The translations under genes were made by a program, and so were the position numbers. Shown one piece after another: positions 7,638 to 16,292 of a stretch of DNA of 64,000 nt (position 1 is the first letter of the stretch; every line of letters begins with the position of its first letter). Source of the stretch: Halomonas sp. A11-A (GTDB lineage Bacteria > Pseudomonadota > Gammaproteobacteria > Pseudomonadales > Halomonadaceae); the NCBI RefSeq assembly GCF_003182195.1, contig NZ_QGTM01000002.1, positions 1 through 64,000 on the forward strand, written 5' to 3'. The notes beneath the pieces were generated by a model that was not told the DNA's origin, did no database searches, and saw only the letters and a list, made by a program, of their open reading frames with translations.

Positions 7638-9389
7638 ATGAGCGCTTTTCGACCTCGGCGTGGGCAGCAGTTGCTGCGGCCCCACGCCGCCTTGCTGCTT
7701 GGCGAGTGGTTCACGGCCCAGCGCCTCCTGATGCTGCTGCTGACCCTGTTCGTGGCCGTGGCCATCGTCTACCCGCTCTACCAGGTGCTGTGGCGCAGCC
7801 TGATCGTCGACGGCAGCTGGTCGCTCGGCAACTACGTCGCCGTCTTCCTGCGTCCGGCCAACTACGTGGCGCTGTGGAATACCCTCTGGGTCTCGGTGAT
7901 CGCCACGGGGCTCTCGGTCGTGATCGGCACCCTGGCGGCCTTCGTCGTGCAACGCACCGACGTGCCCCACAAGGGCCTGCTCAGCGTGCTGCTGGTGCTG
8001 CCCTTCGCCATTCCCCCGCTCTTCTCGGCCATCGGCTGGGTGCAGCTGGCCGGTCCGGTGGGACTCTTCACCCAGTGGTGGCGGGAGCTGTTCGGCGCTG
8101 CCCCGCCCTGGAACATCTACTCCCCCGGCGGCATCATCTTCGTGCTGGCGGTGACCAACTACCCCTTCGTCTTCATCACCGTCTCCGGCGCCCTGGCCCG
8201 CATGGACAGCAGCCTGGAAGAGGCCGCGCGCACCTCGGGGGTGGGGCCGGCGCGCATCATGCGCGACATCACCCTGCCGCTGGTGAGGCCCGCCATCCTG
8301 GGCGGGGCGCTGCTGGCCTTCGTCTCCTCCATCGACAACTTCGGCATTCCGGCGGTGCTGGGCATGCGCGCCCAGTTCTACGTGCTGACTACCCGCATCT
8401 ATGAGGCCCTGACGATCCCCAACATGCCGCTGGCCACCGCCATGTCGGTGCTGCTGGTGCTGGTGGCCATCGTCTGCCTGGTGGCCTTTCGGCGCCTGGA
8501 GGGCAGCCGCGGCCAGTACGCGGTGATCGCCGGCAAGTCGGTGACCCCCAACGTGATCCGGCTCGGCCGGGCGCGCCCCTGGGTGCTGCTGGGACTTTAT
8601 CTCTCCCTGGTAGTGATCGTGCTGATGCCGGTATTTGCCCTGGTGCTGACGTCGCTTCTGCGCTTCTGGGGGGCGGATCTGAGTCTCGACAACGTCACGC
8701 TGCGCCACTACACGGCGGTGCTCAACCAGTCGGGGGCGCGGCGGGGTATCGTCAACAGCCTGATCCTGGCGCCCGCGGCGGCGACCCTGATCGTGCTGGT
8801 GGCCTCGATGATCGCCTACCTGAACGTCAAGGCGCGCCAGCGCGGCGCCGGGCTCCTGGACGGTATCGCCACGGTACCCTTCGCGCTGCCGGGCTCGGTG
8901 ATCGGCGTGGCCATGATCCTGGCCTGGAGCAATCCCGCCTTCGGCCCGACCCTCTACGGCACCCTGTGGATCCTGCTGGCGGGCTATGTGATGCGCTACA
9001 TGGCCTTCGGCCTGCAGAGCACGCGCAACACCCTGCAGCAGATCCATGACTCCCTGGAGGAGGCCGCCTGGACCTCGGGGGCGGGGCGCTTCCGCGCGAT
9101 CCGCGATATCACCCTGCCGCTGCTGCGCCCCGGCATGCTGGCCGGCTGGGTGCTGATCTTCATCTCGGCGTTCAACGAGCTGACGGTATCGGTGCTGATC
9201 TGGACCACCGGCGCCGAGACCATCGGCGTCTGGATCTTCCTGATGCAGGACTCCGGCTTCACCGGCCGTGCCGCGGCTCTGGCGGTGCTCACCCTGCCGG
9301 TGATCCTGCTGCTCTATCTGCTCACTCAGTGGCTCACTAAACTCGAAGCGCGGCGCCGCGAGCGCGCTGCGGGGACCTCTCGATCATGA
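7638..9389 (+). CDS. Fused two-domain ABC permease (FbpB/PhnU2 type)
   Basis: This 583-residue inner-membrane permease has two BPD_transp_1 domains in one chain. Each half has about six membrane segments and its own EAA coupling loop: SLEEAARTSGVGPARIMRDI near residue 193 and SLEEAAWTSGAGRFRAIRDI near residue 473. Both are followed by TLPL and a Pro-rich turn that docks on the ATPase. Length and duplication are typical of the ferric-iron (FbpB/AfuB) and 2-aminoethylphosphonate (PhnU2) importers. It lies between the binding protein and ATPase genes and overlaps the ATPase start by four bases (ATGA), so the three genes form one transcription unit. Confidence 0.88.
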   Translation: MSAFRPRRGQQLLRPHAALLLGEWFTAQRLLMLLLTLFVAVAIVYPLYQVLWRSLIVDGSWSLGNYVAVFLRPANYVALWNTLWVSVIATGLSVVIGTLAAFVVQRTDVPHKGLLSVLLVLPFAIPPLFSAIGWVQLAGPVGLFTQWWRELFGAAPPWNIYSPGGIIFVLAVTNYPFVFITVSGALARMDSSLEEAARTSGVGPARIMRDITLPLVRPAILGGALLAFVSSIDNFGIPAVLGMRAQFYVLTTRIYEALTIPNMPLATAMSVLLVLVAIVCLVAFRRLEGSRGQYAVIAGKSVTPNVIRLGRARPWVLLGLYLSLVVIVLMPVFALVLTSLLRFWGADLSLDNVTLRHYTAVLNQSGARRGIVNSLILAPAAATLIVLVASMIAYLNVKARQRGAGLLDGIATVPFALPGSVIGVAMILAWSNPAFGPTLYGTLWILLAGYVMRYMAFGLQSTRNTLQQIHDSLEEAAWTSGAGRFRAIRDITLPLLRPGMLAGWVLIFISAFNELTVSVLIWTTGAETIGVWIFLMQDSGFTGRAAALAVLTLPVILLLYLLTQWLTKLEARRRERAAGTSRS

Positions 9390-10522
9390 CCGCGATCCTT
9401 ACTCTGGACGGCCTGACCAAGCGCTACGGCGAGGTAATGGCCGTCTACAACCTGTCGCTGACCATTCGGCGCAACGAGTTCTTCTCGCTGATCGGCCCCA
9501 GCGGCTGCGGCAAGACCACCACCCTGCGCAGCGTTGCCGGCCTGGAGAGCGCCCAGAAGGGGCGTATCGAGATGGCCGGCAGCACCGTCTTTGACGCCGC
9601 GCGACGCCGCGACCTGCCGGCCAACAAGCGCCCCATCGGCATGGTGTTCCAGAGCTATGCGATCTGGCCGCACATGACGATCTTCGACAACATCGCCTAC
9701 CCCTTGAAGGTGCGGCGCCGTCCGCGAGACGAGATTCGTCGCCGCGTGCAGCGGGTGCTCGACATGCTGGGCATGGGGGCGCTGGGCGCGCGCATGCCGA
9801 GCCAGCTCTCCGGTGGCCAGCAGCAGCGGGTGGCGCTGGGTCGCGCCCTGGTGATCGAGCCCCGCCTGTTGCTGCTCGACGAGCCGCTCTCCAACCTGGA
9901 CGCCAAGCTGCGCGAGTCCATGCGCGCCGAGCTCAAGCAGGTGCAGCGCGACACCGGCCTGCCGATTCTCTACGTGACCCACGACCAGGACGAGGCCCTG
10001 GCCATGTCGGATCGCATCGGTGTGATGTCCGGCGGGCGCCTGCACCAGGTGGGCTCGCCCAGCGAGATCTACACCCGGCCGGCCACGCGCTTCGTGCTCG
10101 ATTTCATCGGCAGCGTCTCCTACCTGCCGTGCCGCGTCCTGTCGCGCGACCACGATGGGGTGAGCGTGGCCTGGGGGGAGGACTTCGAGGCCCGCGCCCG
10201 CCTGGCCGTGAACCGGGACACGCCTCGCGAGGGCGCCGCCAGCCTGGCGGTGCGCCCGGAGCATGTGCGCCTGACGCCAAAGGAGGAGCAGGCAGCAGCG
10301 GATGCCGCCCAGGGCGTGGTCAAGCTGCGCGCCTACCTGGGCGATGCCTGGGACTACCACGTGCGGGTCGGCAACAGCGTCATTCGCGCCCGCACCGACA
10401 GCGCCCTCTGCCTGGAGGAGGGGGCCGAGGTGACCGTGCGCCTGCGCCAGGCCTTCGTGCTCTCGGCCGGCGGTAACGACCCGAATGCGCCGATCTGCCC
10501 GGCAGCGCTAGAGGCCAGGTAG
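9386..10522 (+). CDS. ABC importer ATPase with TOBE domain
   Basis: The 378-residue cytoplasmic ATPase drives the importer encoded just upstream. All ABC motifs are intact: Walker A GPSGCGKTT, Q-loop in MVFQSYAIWP, signature LSGGQQQRVALGRA, Walker B LLLLDEPLSNLD and switch histidine in YVTHDQDEA. Residues of about 240-378 form the extra C-terminal TOBE-type domain of the MalK/PotA/FbpC class. It is the last gene of the set. It is also the only FbpC-type ATPase in the window, so it is the only local partner available to the second, ATPase-less importer at 12.3-15.0 kb. Confidence 0.9.
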   Translation: MTAILTLDGLTKRYGEVMAVYNLSLTIRRNEFFSLIGPSGCGKTTTLRSVAGLESAQKGRIEMAGSTVFDAARRRDLPANKRPIGMVFQSYAIWPHMTIFDNIAYPLKVRRRPRDEIRRRVQRVLDMLGMGALGARMPSQLSGGQQQRVALGRALVIEPRLLLLDEPLSNLDAKLRESMRAELKQVQRDTGLPILYVTHDQDEALAMSDRIGVMSGGRLHQVGSPSEIYTRPATRFVLDFIGSVSYLPCRVLSRDHDGVSVAWGEDFEARARLAVNRDTPREGAASLAVRPEHVRLTPKEEQAAADAAQGVVKLRAYLGDAWDYHVRVGNSVIRARTDSALCLEEGAEVTVRLRQAFVLSAGGNDPNAPICPAALEAR

Positions 10523-10680
10523 GCCAGCGGGAGGAGGGGGCATCCCAGCCGGTGATGCTGTCGGTGCCCTCGCGGCTTGGGCGACAGACTGTTAGTCCCC
10601 CATCAAGTCGAGCTCGGGTGTCACATGACTGCCATCCGTTTGTCGCATCATCAGCGTTTCTCAACAGGTGATATGGGAAA

Positions 10681-12426
10681 ATGCCGAACGAGCGACATCT
10701 GCTGTACGAGGTCATTGCCGATGAGGGGTTGACGCCCCACTTTCAGCCCATCGTGGACGTCGCGCGGCGCGATATTCATGGCTACGAGGCGCTGATACGG
10801 GGGCCGTCCGGCACCTTGTTGCATGCCCCCCAGCGGCTTTTCGAGGCCGCCATGCAGGCGGGTCGGCTGGTGGAGCTGGACCTGCTCTGTCGGCGTATCG
10901 CCATCGAACGCTTCGTGGCGCTGGGCCTCGAGGGCAAGCTGTTCCTCAACGTCATGCCGGCCACCCTGCTGGAACGGGACTTCCGCGAGGGGCTGACGCT
11001 AGGCTTCCTCGAGGGGGCCGGGCTGGCGCCCGAGCGCGTGGTCATCGAGCTGACCGAGCACGACCCCATCCTGGACTACCAGGCCATGCGCCAGGCCATG
11101 CGGCACTATCGCGATATGGGCTTTCGGGTGGCCCTGGATGACCTGGGCGCCGGCCACTCAAGCCTGCGCCACTGGGCCGAGCTACGCCCTGACATGGTCA
11201 AGCTGGATCGTCACTTCGTGTCCGGCATCGATATTCAGCCCGACAAGCGCGAGTTCCTGCGCTCCCTGCTGGACGTGGCGAGAAACCTGGGCTGCGAGCT
11301 GATCGTGGAAGGGGTCGAGACAGCGGCGGAGCAGCGCTGCCTTTGGGAGCTGGACCGCAGCCTGGCGCTGATGCAGGGGTATTATTTTGCTCGCCCGAGC
11401 GCCGAGCCGGCTCGAGAGGTGAGTGCCTTGCTGCCGCTACACGATCTTCCGGCCTCGGCGCCTCGGCAGACCGCCAGTGCCCTGCTGGCCGCCGTGCCGC
11501 CGGTAACACCAGAGCTGCCGGTGGCTGCGCTGGCGGAGCGTTTCCGTGCTGAGCCCGGGCTGCGCTGCGTGGCGGTGGTCGCTTCAAGCCGCCCCGTGGC
11601 GGTCGTGCGTCGCCAGGAGTTCCTGACGCTCTTCACCAACCCCTACAGTCATGCCCTGTATGCCCGCAAACGGGTCAGGGACGTCGCCGACCGCCGGGTA
11701 CTCTGCGTGAGCCGGGATACCTCTCTGGATCTCCTGAGCCAGCGGATTACCGACGTGAGCGGCCTGCAGCAGGAGGACTTCGTGATCGTCGATGCCGAGG
11801 GGGGGTACCTGGGCATGGGCAATATCATCGATCTGCTGCGGGAGATCACGGCCATCCAGGTGCGGCAGGCGCGCAATGCCAACCCGCTCACCGGCCTGCC
11901 TGGCAATATCCTGATCCAGGAGGACCTGGCCGAGCGGCTCATGCAGGGGCGGGGGTTCGTGGCCGTCTATGCCGATCTCGACAACTTCAAGGCCTTCAAC
12001 GACTGCTACGGCTATGCCGAGGGAGACCGGCTGATCCAGGCGCTCTCGAGGCTGTTGCTATCGCACCTGAGCGAGGCCGAGGACTTCCTTGGCCATATCG
12101 GCGGCGACGACTTCATGCTGCTGCTCGGCGGCCCACGCTGGCGCGCCAGCTGTGAGCAGGTGCTTGCTGACTTTGCGGCGCTGGTCCCGGACTTCTATCA
12201 GCCAGAACACTGCGCGGCGGGTGGGCTTACGTGCGAGAACCGCCGCGGCGAGACGGTCTTTTACCCGCTGGTCAGCCTATCGCTGGCGGCCCGTCCGGTT
12301 CATGCCGGGGAGGGGCTCAGGCCCGCCCAGCTGGCGGCCGAGCTTTCCGAGCTGAAGGCCCAGGCCAAGCGCCGGGCGGGTAATACGCTGTTTATCGATC
12401 GCCGCCGCCACGCCTGCCAGGTGTGA
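10681..12426 (+). CDS. EAL-CBS-GGDEF cyclic-di-GMP turnover protein
   Basis: This 581-residue cytoplasmic signalling protein has the phosphodiesterase domain first and the cyclase domain last. The EAL domain (about 10-245) keeps every catalytic element: EALIRG, FLNV, IELTEHDP, ALDDLGAGHSSL, MVKLD and VEGVET. A CBS-like pair (about 270-385) with REFLTLFTNPYSHALY links to the GGDEF domain (about 395-575). There the signature is GGDDF, within the active GG[DE][DE]F consensus, and metal-ligand and base-contact segments YADLDNFKAFND are present. There is no membrane segment or periplasmic sensor, so the CBS pair is the likely nucleotide sensor. The phosphodiesterase is predicted active; cyclase activity is possible. 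Its 3' end lies antisense to the last 150 bases of the convergent permease gene. Confidence 0.9.
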   Translation: MPNERHLLYEVIADEGLTPHFQPIVDVARRDIHGYEALIRGPSGTLLHAPQRLFEAAMQAGRLVELDLLCRRIAIERFVALGLEGKLFLNVMPATLLERDFREGLTLGFLEGAGLAPERVVIELTEHDPILDYQAMRQAMRHYRDMGFRVALDDLGAGHSSLRHWAELRPDMVKLDRHFVSGIDIQPDKREFLRSLLDVARNLGCELIVEGVETAAEQRCLWELDRSLALMQGYYFARPSAEPAREVSALLPLHDLPASAPRQTASALLAAVPPVTPELPVAALAERFRAEPGLRCVAVVASSRPVAVVRRQEFLTLFTNPYSHALYARKRVRDVADRRVLCVSRDTSLDLLSQRITDVSGLQQEDFVIVDAEGGYLGMGNIIDLLREITAIQVRQARNANPLTGLPGNILIQEDLAERLMQGRGFVAVYADLDNFKAFNDCYGYAEGDRLIQALSRLLLSHLSEAEDFLGHIGGDDFMLLLGGPRWRASCEQVLADFAALVPDFYQPEHCAAGGLTCENRRGETVFYPLVSLSLAARPVHAGEGLRPAQLAAELSELKAQAKRRAGNTLFIDRRRHACQV

Positions 12427-14136
12427 CGGCATCGAGGGCCAACCCGCGATCGGTAGCCGCTTGCGGCTGAAGACCGTCAGCGCGACCAGCAGTGCCGTGG
12501 TGGTGAAGATCGCCACGGCGCTCATGGCCATGCCGACGCCGGGGGAGCCCTGCTCGAACTGGCCGAAGACGAAGGTCGAGACCGTGCGTATGCCGGCGGG
12601 CGCCACCATCAGCGAGGCGACGAGCTCCCGGGAGGCGATGGCGAAGACCAGCAGCATGGAGACGATCAGGCTGGGCGCCAGGGCCGGCAGCAGGATGCGC
12701 CGGAAGGCGGTGAAGAAGCCGGCGCCGCACACCCGGGCCGCGGCCTCCAGGCTCTCGCCCATCTGGCGGAAGGCCGCCGAGGCGTAGCGCACCGGATAGG
12801 GCAGCAGCAGGCAGGCATAGGCGAGCAGCAGCATGGCGCCGGTGTTGTAGACCTGGATCGGCCACCAGCTCTGGTTCCAGGCCAGGATCAGCCCCACCGC
12901 CACCACGATGCCGGGCATGGTGTTGGGCAGCAGCGAGAGCAGGTCGAGCACTCCCTTGCCGCGCAGGCGGGCGCGCACCACCAGATAGCCCACCAGGGCG
13001 CCCAGCACTCCGGTGAGCAGTGCCGCTCCGATGGCAAGCCCGAGGCTGGTGGAGAGCGCCTGCAGGGCGCCGCCGCGGTTGGCGAAGAGCGCCTCGAAGT
13101 GGCGCAGCGAGAGGTTTTCCGGGGTCAGGCCGCCGGAGAGGGTGCCGGTAAAGGCGGTGGCCAGCACGGCGAGTAGCGGCACGCCCACCGAGACCAGCCC
13201 TACCAGCCCGAACAGCGCCAGCACCGGCCAGCGCCAGGGGCCCAGCTCGATACGCTCCACCGCCGCCGGCTTGCCTGTCTGGCTGACGAAGGAGCGTCGC
13301 GTCACCAGCCAGTGCTGCAGGTAGAAGGCGGCCATGGCCAGCATCATCAGCAGCAGCGAGAGCACCGCCGCCCCCGGGATATCGATGGGCCAGTCGGAGA
13401 AGCGCTCGTGGATGCCGGTGACCAGCACCTTGTAGCCCGCCTGGGCACCCAGGGTGGCCGGCGTGCCGAACTCCTCGATGGTGAGCGCGAACACCAGCAG
13501 CAGGCTGGCGGCGATGCCCGGCGTGGAGAGCGGTAGAGTGATGCGCCAGAAGGCGCGCCAGGCGCCGGCACCGCTGACTCGGGCGGCCGAGGCGTAGCGA
13601 CCGCCGACGCTCATCATGGTGCGCGACACCGCGAAATAGACCACCGGGAAGACGTTGAGCACCATCACGAAGACGATGCCCGAGAAGGAGAAGAGAAAGC
13701 CGCTGGCCGAGAGCCCGGTCAGCTGCTCGGCGTAGCCACGCGGTTGCAGGGTCAGCATCCAGGAGAGGGCGGCGATATAGGGCGGGATCATGAAGGGGAT
13801 CAGGAAGATCAGGTCCCAGGCGCCGCCGCCGGGTACCCGGGCCAGGGCGCGAAGTGCCCCCAGGGGGATGGCCAGCAGGGCGCAGACTACCACCACGGCG
13901 ACGCCCAGGCGCAGGGTATTGCCGAGGAGTCCCAGCAGCGCCGGGTCGGAGAGCAGCGGCACGAAGAGGCCGAAGGCGCCGGCGAGTTCCCCTCGGGACC
14001 AGCCGGGGAAGATCGCCTGCAGCACCACGTAGAGCAGCGGCAGCCCCACCAGTATCAGCAGTGCCGCCGCCGTCAGCAGCATGACGACGCCTGCCCCGGT
14101 GATCCGGGGCAGACGAGACGCGATGGCGGCCAGCAT
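12277..14136 (-). CDS. Second fused two-domain ABC permease, reading frame runs past its expected end
   Basis: This 619-residue permease is of the same Fe3+/2-AEP class as the one at 7.6-9.4 kb. Two EAA loops are present (ASAARVSGAGAWRAFWRI and SLEAAARVCGAGFFTAFRRI), each followed by TLPL or LLPA. The start overlaps the binding-protein stop as TGATG. The hydrophobic domain ends near ALTVFSRKR; the remaining 60 or so residues (from LPIAGWPSM to NRTGRQR) are not permease-like, and about 49 of them are encoded antisense to the end of the EAL-GGDEF gene. The natural stop and the expected downstream ATPase gene are missing, which suggests a join near 12430-12480. The permease core looks intact; whether it works without its own ATPase is unknown. 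Confidence 0.75.
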   Translation of the reverse strand: MLAAIASRLPRITGAGVVMLLTAAALLILVGLPLLYVVLQAIFPGWSRGELAGAFGLFVPLLSDPALLGLLGNTLRLGVAVVVVCALLAIPLGALRALARVPGGGAWDLIFLIPFMIPPYIAALSWMLTLQPRGYAEQLTGLSASGFLFSFSGIVFVMVLNVFPVVYFAVSRTMMSVGGRYASAARVSGAGAWRAFWRITLPLSTPGIAASLLLVFALTIEEFGTPATLGAQAGYKVLVTGIHERFSDWPIDIPGAAVLSLLLMMLAMAAFYLQHWLVTRRSFVSQTGKPAAVERIELGPWRWPVLALFGLVGLVSVGVPLLAVLATAFTGTLSGGLTPENLSLRHFEALFANRGGALQALSTSLGLAIGAALLTGVLGALVGYLVVRARLRGKGVLDLLSLLPNTMPGIVVAVGLILAWNQSWWPIQVYNTGAMLLLAYACLLLPYPVRYASAAFRQMGESLEAAARVCGAGFFTAFRRILLPALAPSLIVSMLLVFAIASRELVASLMVAPAGIRTVSTFVFGQFEQGSPGVGMAMSAVAIFTTTALLVALTVFSRKRLPIAGWPSMPSHLAGVAAAIDKQRITRPALGLGLQLGKLGRQLGGPEPLPGMNRTGRQR

Positions 14137-15012
14137 CAGCTACCCGTGGCCTCGTGGAAGCGGGTGAGGATCTCCTCGCGCTGGGCGTTCATCGCCTCGC
14201 TGTCCACCTCGATCAGGGTCAGCTCCTCGAGGGTCGGGCGCAGCGCCTCGATGTCGGTGCGGGCCGGCATCAGATAGCGCTCGGCGACCCTCGCCTGGCC
14301 CTGCTCGGAGAGCACGAAATCGATGAACCGCTCGGCCTCCTCGGGCATGGCGGTGGAGGCGAGGATCATCATCGGCCGCGGCGCGATCACGGTGCCGCTC
14401 TCGGGGAAGATCACCTCGATGGCCTCGCCCTCGGCCTGCTGGCCCAGGGAGATATAGTCCACCGCGCCGAAGACCACGGATTTCGCCCCCTGCAGCACCG
14501 GGTTGAGGGCGCGGGCGTTGGGGCCGGGCACGATCATGCCGTTGTCGGCGAGCGCTTCCATCAGCGCCCAGGTGGCCTCCTCGCCCAGGGCAGTGAGCAG
14601 GCCGGTGATCAGCTCGAAGGCGGCGCCGGACTGGGCCGGGTCGGGCATGGTTACCTGGTCGCGGTAGGCGGCATCGGTGAGGTCGCTCCAGTCGGCGGGG
14701 GCGGGCACGTCGCTGTTGCGGTTCCACACCAGGGCCAGGGCCGAGACTCCCTGGGCCACGTAGTGGTCGGTCTTGAGGAAGTCGGGCACCGTCTCGGCGT
14801 TGGGCGAGAGGTACTCGTGCAGGAGGCCATCCGCGTGGAGCGATTCGGCACTGTCCCAGGAGGCGGAGATCACCACGTCGGCCAACGGATTGGCCTGTTC
14901 GGACTCCAGGCGTGCCATCACCTGGCCGGTGGTGCTCTGGAAGACGTTGACCTCGATGCCGGTCTGGTCGGTGAAGTCGGCGGCGAGGTTCTCGATCAGG
15001 GCGCCGCGGCGG
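14136..15012 (-). pseudogene. Binding protein of second Fe3+/2-AEP-type importer, 5' end missing
   Basis: About 290 residues of a periplasmic binding protein are readable (ALIENLAADFTDQTGIEVNV at the visible start, then LADVVISASWDSAESLH and onward to the stop). Relative to the family, the signal peptide and the first beta-strand, about 30-40 residues, are absent. There is no start codon in the right place; the first in-frame candidate lies at 14921, inside the fold. At about 15010 the sequence switches to a porin gene on the opposite strand, inside a GCGGCGG run. The gene is therefore broken or the contig is misjoined. It is coupled (TGATG) to the permease. Confidence 0.75.
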
Positions 15013-15014
15013 CG

Positions 15015-15467
15015 GTGACCTATACTTGGGAAGGCCTTTACCTGGCGGCGGGCTATAACCAGTCGAAGGATGTCTCCGACCGGGGCGCCCGCTACGACGG
15101 TGGCAGCAACAACGCCGCCGGCGAGGATATCTGGGGCGTCTCCGCCCAGTACCAGTTCCTGCCCAATGTCTCCGCTCGTGTCATGTATGAAGAGCTGGGG
15201 TCGGTCAACGACGGTGCTTCTGCATCCGCCATCAAGGAGATCTTCGGCCTGGGCGCCACCTTCAACTACGGCCAGGGCAACCTCTACGCCGACGTCTACG
15301 ACGTCAGCTACGTGGGCGACATCAGCAGCAGCAACCCCTGGGCCATCGGCGTCGACTATCGCTTCAGCCCGATGCGCGTCTATGCCGAGATCTTCGACGA
15401 GGATGCCAGCGGCGAGAATATCGACGACAGCCTGCTCTACACTGTAGGTATCCGCTATGACTTTTAA
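15015..15467 (+). pseudogene. C-terminal fragment of a Gram-negative porin
   Basis: The 150 in-frame residues from VTYTWEGLYLAAGYNQSKD to the terminal phenylalanine (GIRYDF) show alternating aromatic beta-strands (FLPNVSARVMYEELGS, NLYADVYDVSYVGD, PWAIGVDYRFSPM). This is the last half or less of a 16-strand outer-membrane porin of the OmpC/Omp32 class. The terminal Phe is the signal recognised by BamA. The signal peptide and first half are gone; the frame continues upstream only into antisense of the binding-protein gene. It cannot fold as a pore as it stands. A good terminator follows at 15595, consistent with a once-expressed gene. Confidence 0.8.
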
Positions 15468-15594
15468 GCGAGCCCTTCACTTTTGACTCTGCATGACCCT
15501 GCCGATATTCGCCGCCATCAGGCGGTGAGGGTCGGCAGGAGAGTCGCTGAAGATTCTCTTTCATCACCGTATGTCTCGCACTGATTCGATGCTT

Positions 15595-15624
15595 GCCGGC
15601 CGGGATATCCCGCCGGCCTTTTTG
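15595..15624 (+). terminator. Rho-independent terminator after porin fragment
   Basis: GCCGG-C-CGGG pairs with CCCG-CCGGC around an ATAT loop (9 bp with one bulge), followed directly by CCTTTTTGG. It is correctly placed and oriented for the porin gene. Confidence 0.75.
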
Positions 15625-15722
15625 GTTGCCTGCATCGAGTAACCAGGCCGGAAGGTCCGGGTAATCAGCCATGAAAAAGACCGCCCGAAGGCGGCCTGAG
15701 GAGGTGGGCTTGGCGAGCGGCG

Positions 15723-16292
15723 TCAGATCACCCGCTTGCGAATCCAGGCGCTGACCTGCTCCACGCCGATCACCACCACCAGGATGGCGAGGATCACGGT
15801 GAGGGCCTGATCGTAGCGGAACAAACTCATGGCGGCGGAGAGTTCCACGCCGATGCCACCGGCGCCGACGAGGCCCAGCACCACGGCGACCACGAAGATC
15901 AGCGCCCACACCAGGTCCGGCACGGTGCGCAGGGTGGCGACGACATTGCGGGCGATCACCCTGACCACCGGGTGCGGGCTGGTGTTACGGGCGCAGAGCA
16001 GCGCCATGGGCAGGCTCAGGATCACCCCGAACACCACGCCGACGATGGCCATCTGGAAGGTCTCCAGCATGGCCATGGCGATCACGTCCCAGCGGCCGAA
16101 GTCTGGCGGCAGGGCCTCGCCGAAGAAGGTGCCGAGGTTCATCACTCCGCGCAGCAGACGATCCGAGTGGATGTTGGCGCTGGAGAAGCCGCTGATGAAG
16201 AAGGCCGCGAAGGCCAGCAGCAGGATAAAGGCGATGGGGGAGGGGCGTTCAAGCCTGGGCGGGGCGCTGTGTCGGGACGACGCTTGGTTCAT
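15723..16292 (-). pseudogene. PhnE-like phosphonate permease with internal in-frame deletion
   Basis: The 189 residues match the N-terminal half of a PhnE permease (PIAFILLLAFAAFFISGFS, IAMAMLETFQMAIVGVVFG, LRTVPDLVWALIFV) and its last quarter (VLGLVGAGGIGVELSAAM, then a final membrane helix). PhnE proteins are about 260-290 residues. Here LIFVVAVVLG runs straight into LVGAGGIG (residues 134-146), so about 70-80 residues are absent. The missing segment includes the EAA loop that contacts the ATPase. The frame is kept and the join falls where two VLG-like sequences would have lined up. The start overlaps phnC by 44 bases. Transport activity is very unlikely. Confidence 0.75.

Noticed and set aside
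7479..9047. A 522-codon minus-strand frame across the first ABC permease
   Set aside because: It is a shadow of the permease gene, rich in His, Gln and Gly with no domain resemblance.
14154..15467. A 437-codon plus-strand frame appearing to join an unknown N-terminus to the porin end
   Set aside because: The first 287 codons are antisense to the binding-protein gene and repetitive in composition. Only the part from 15015 is porin, so this is not a real fusion protein.
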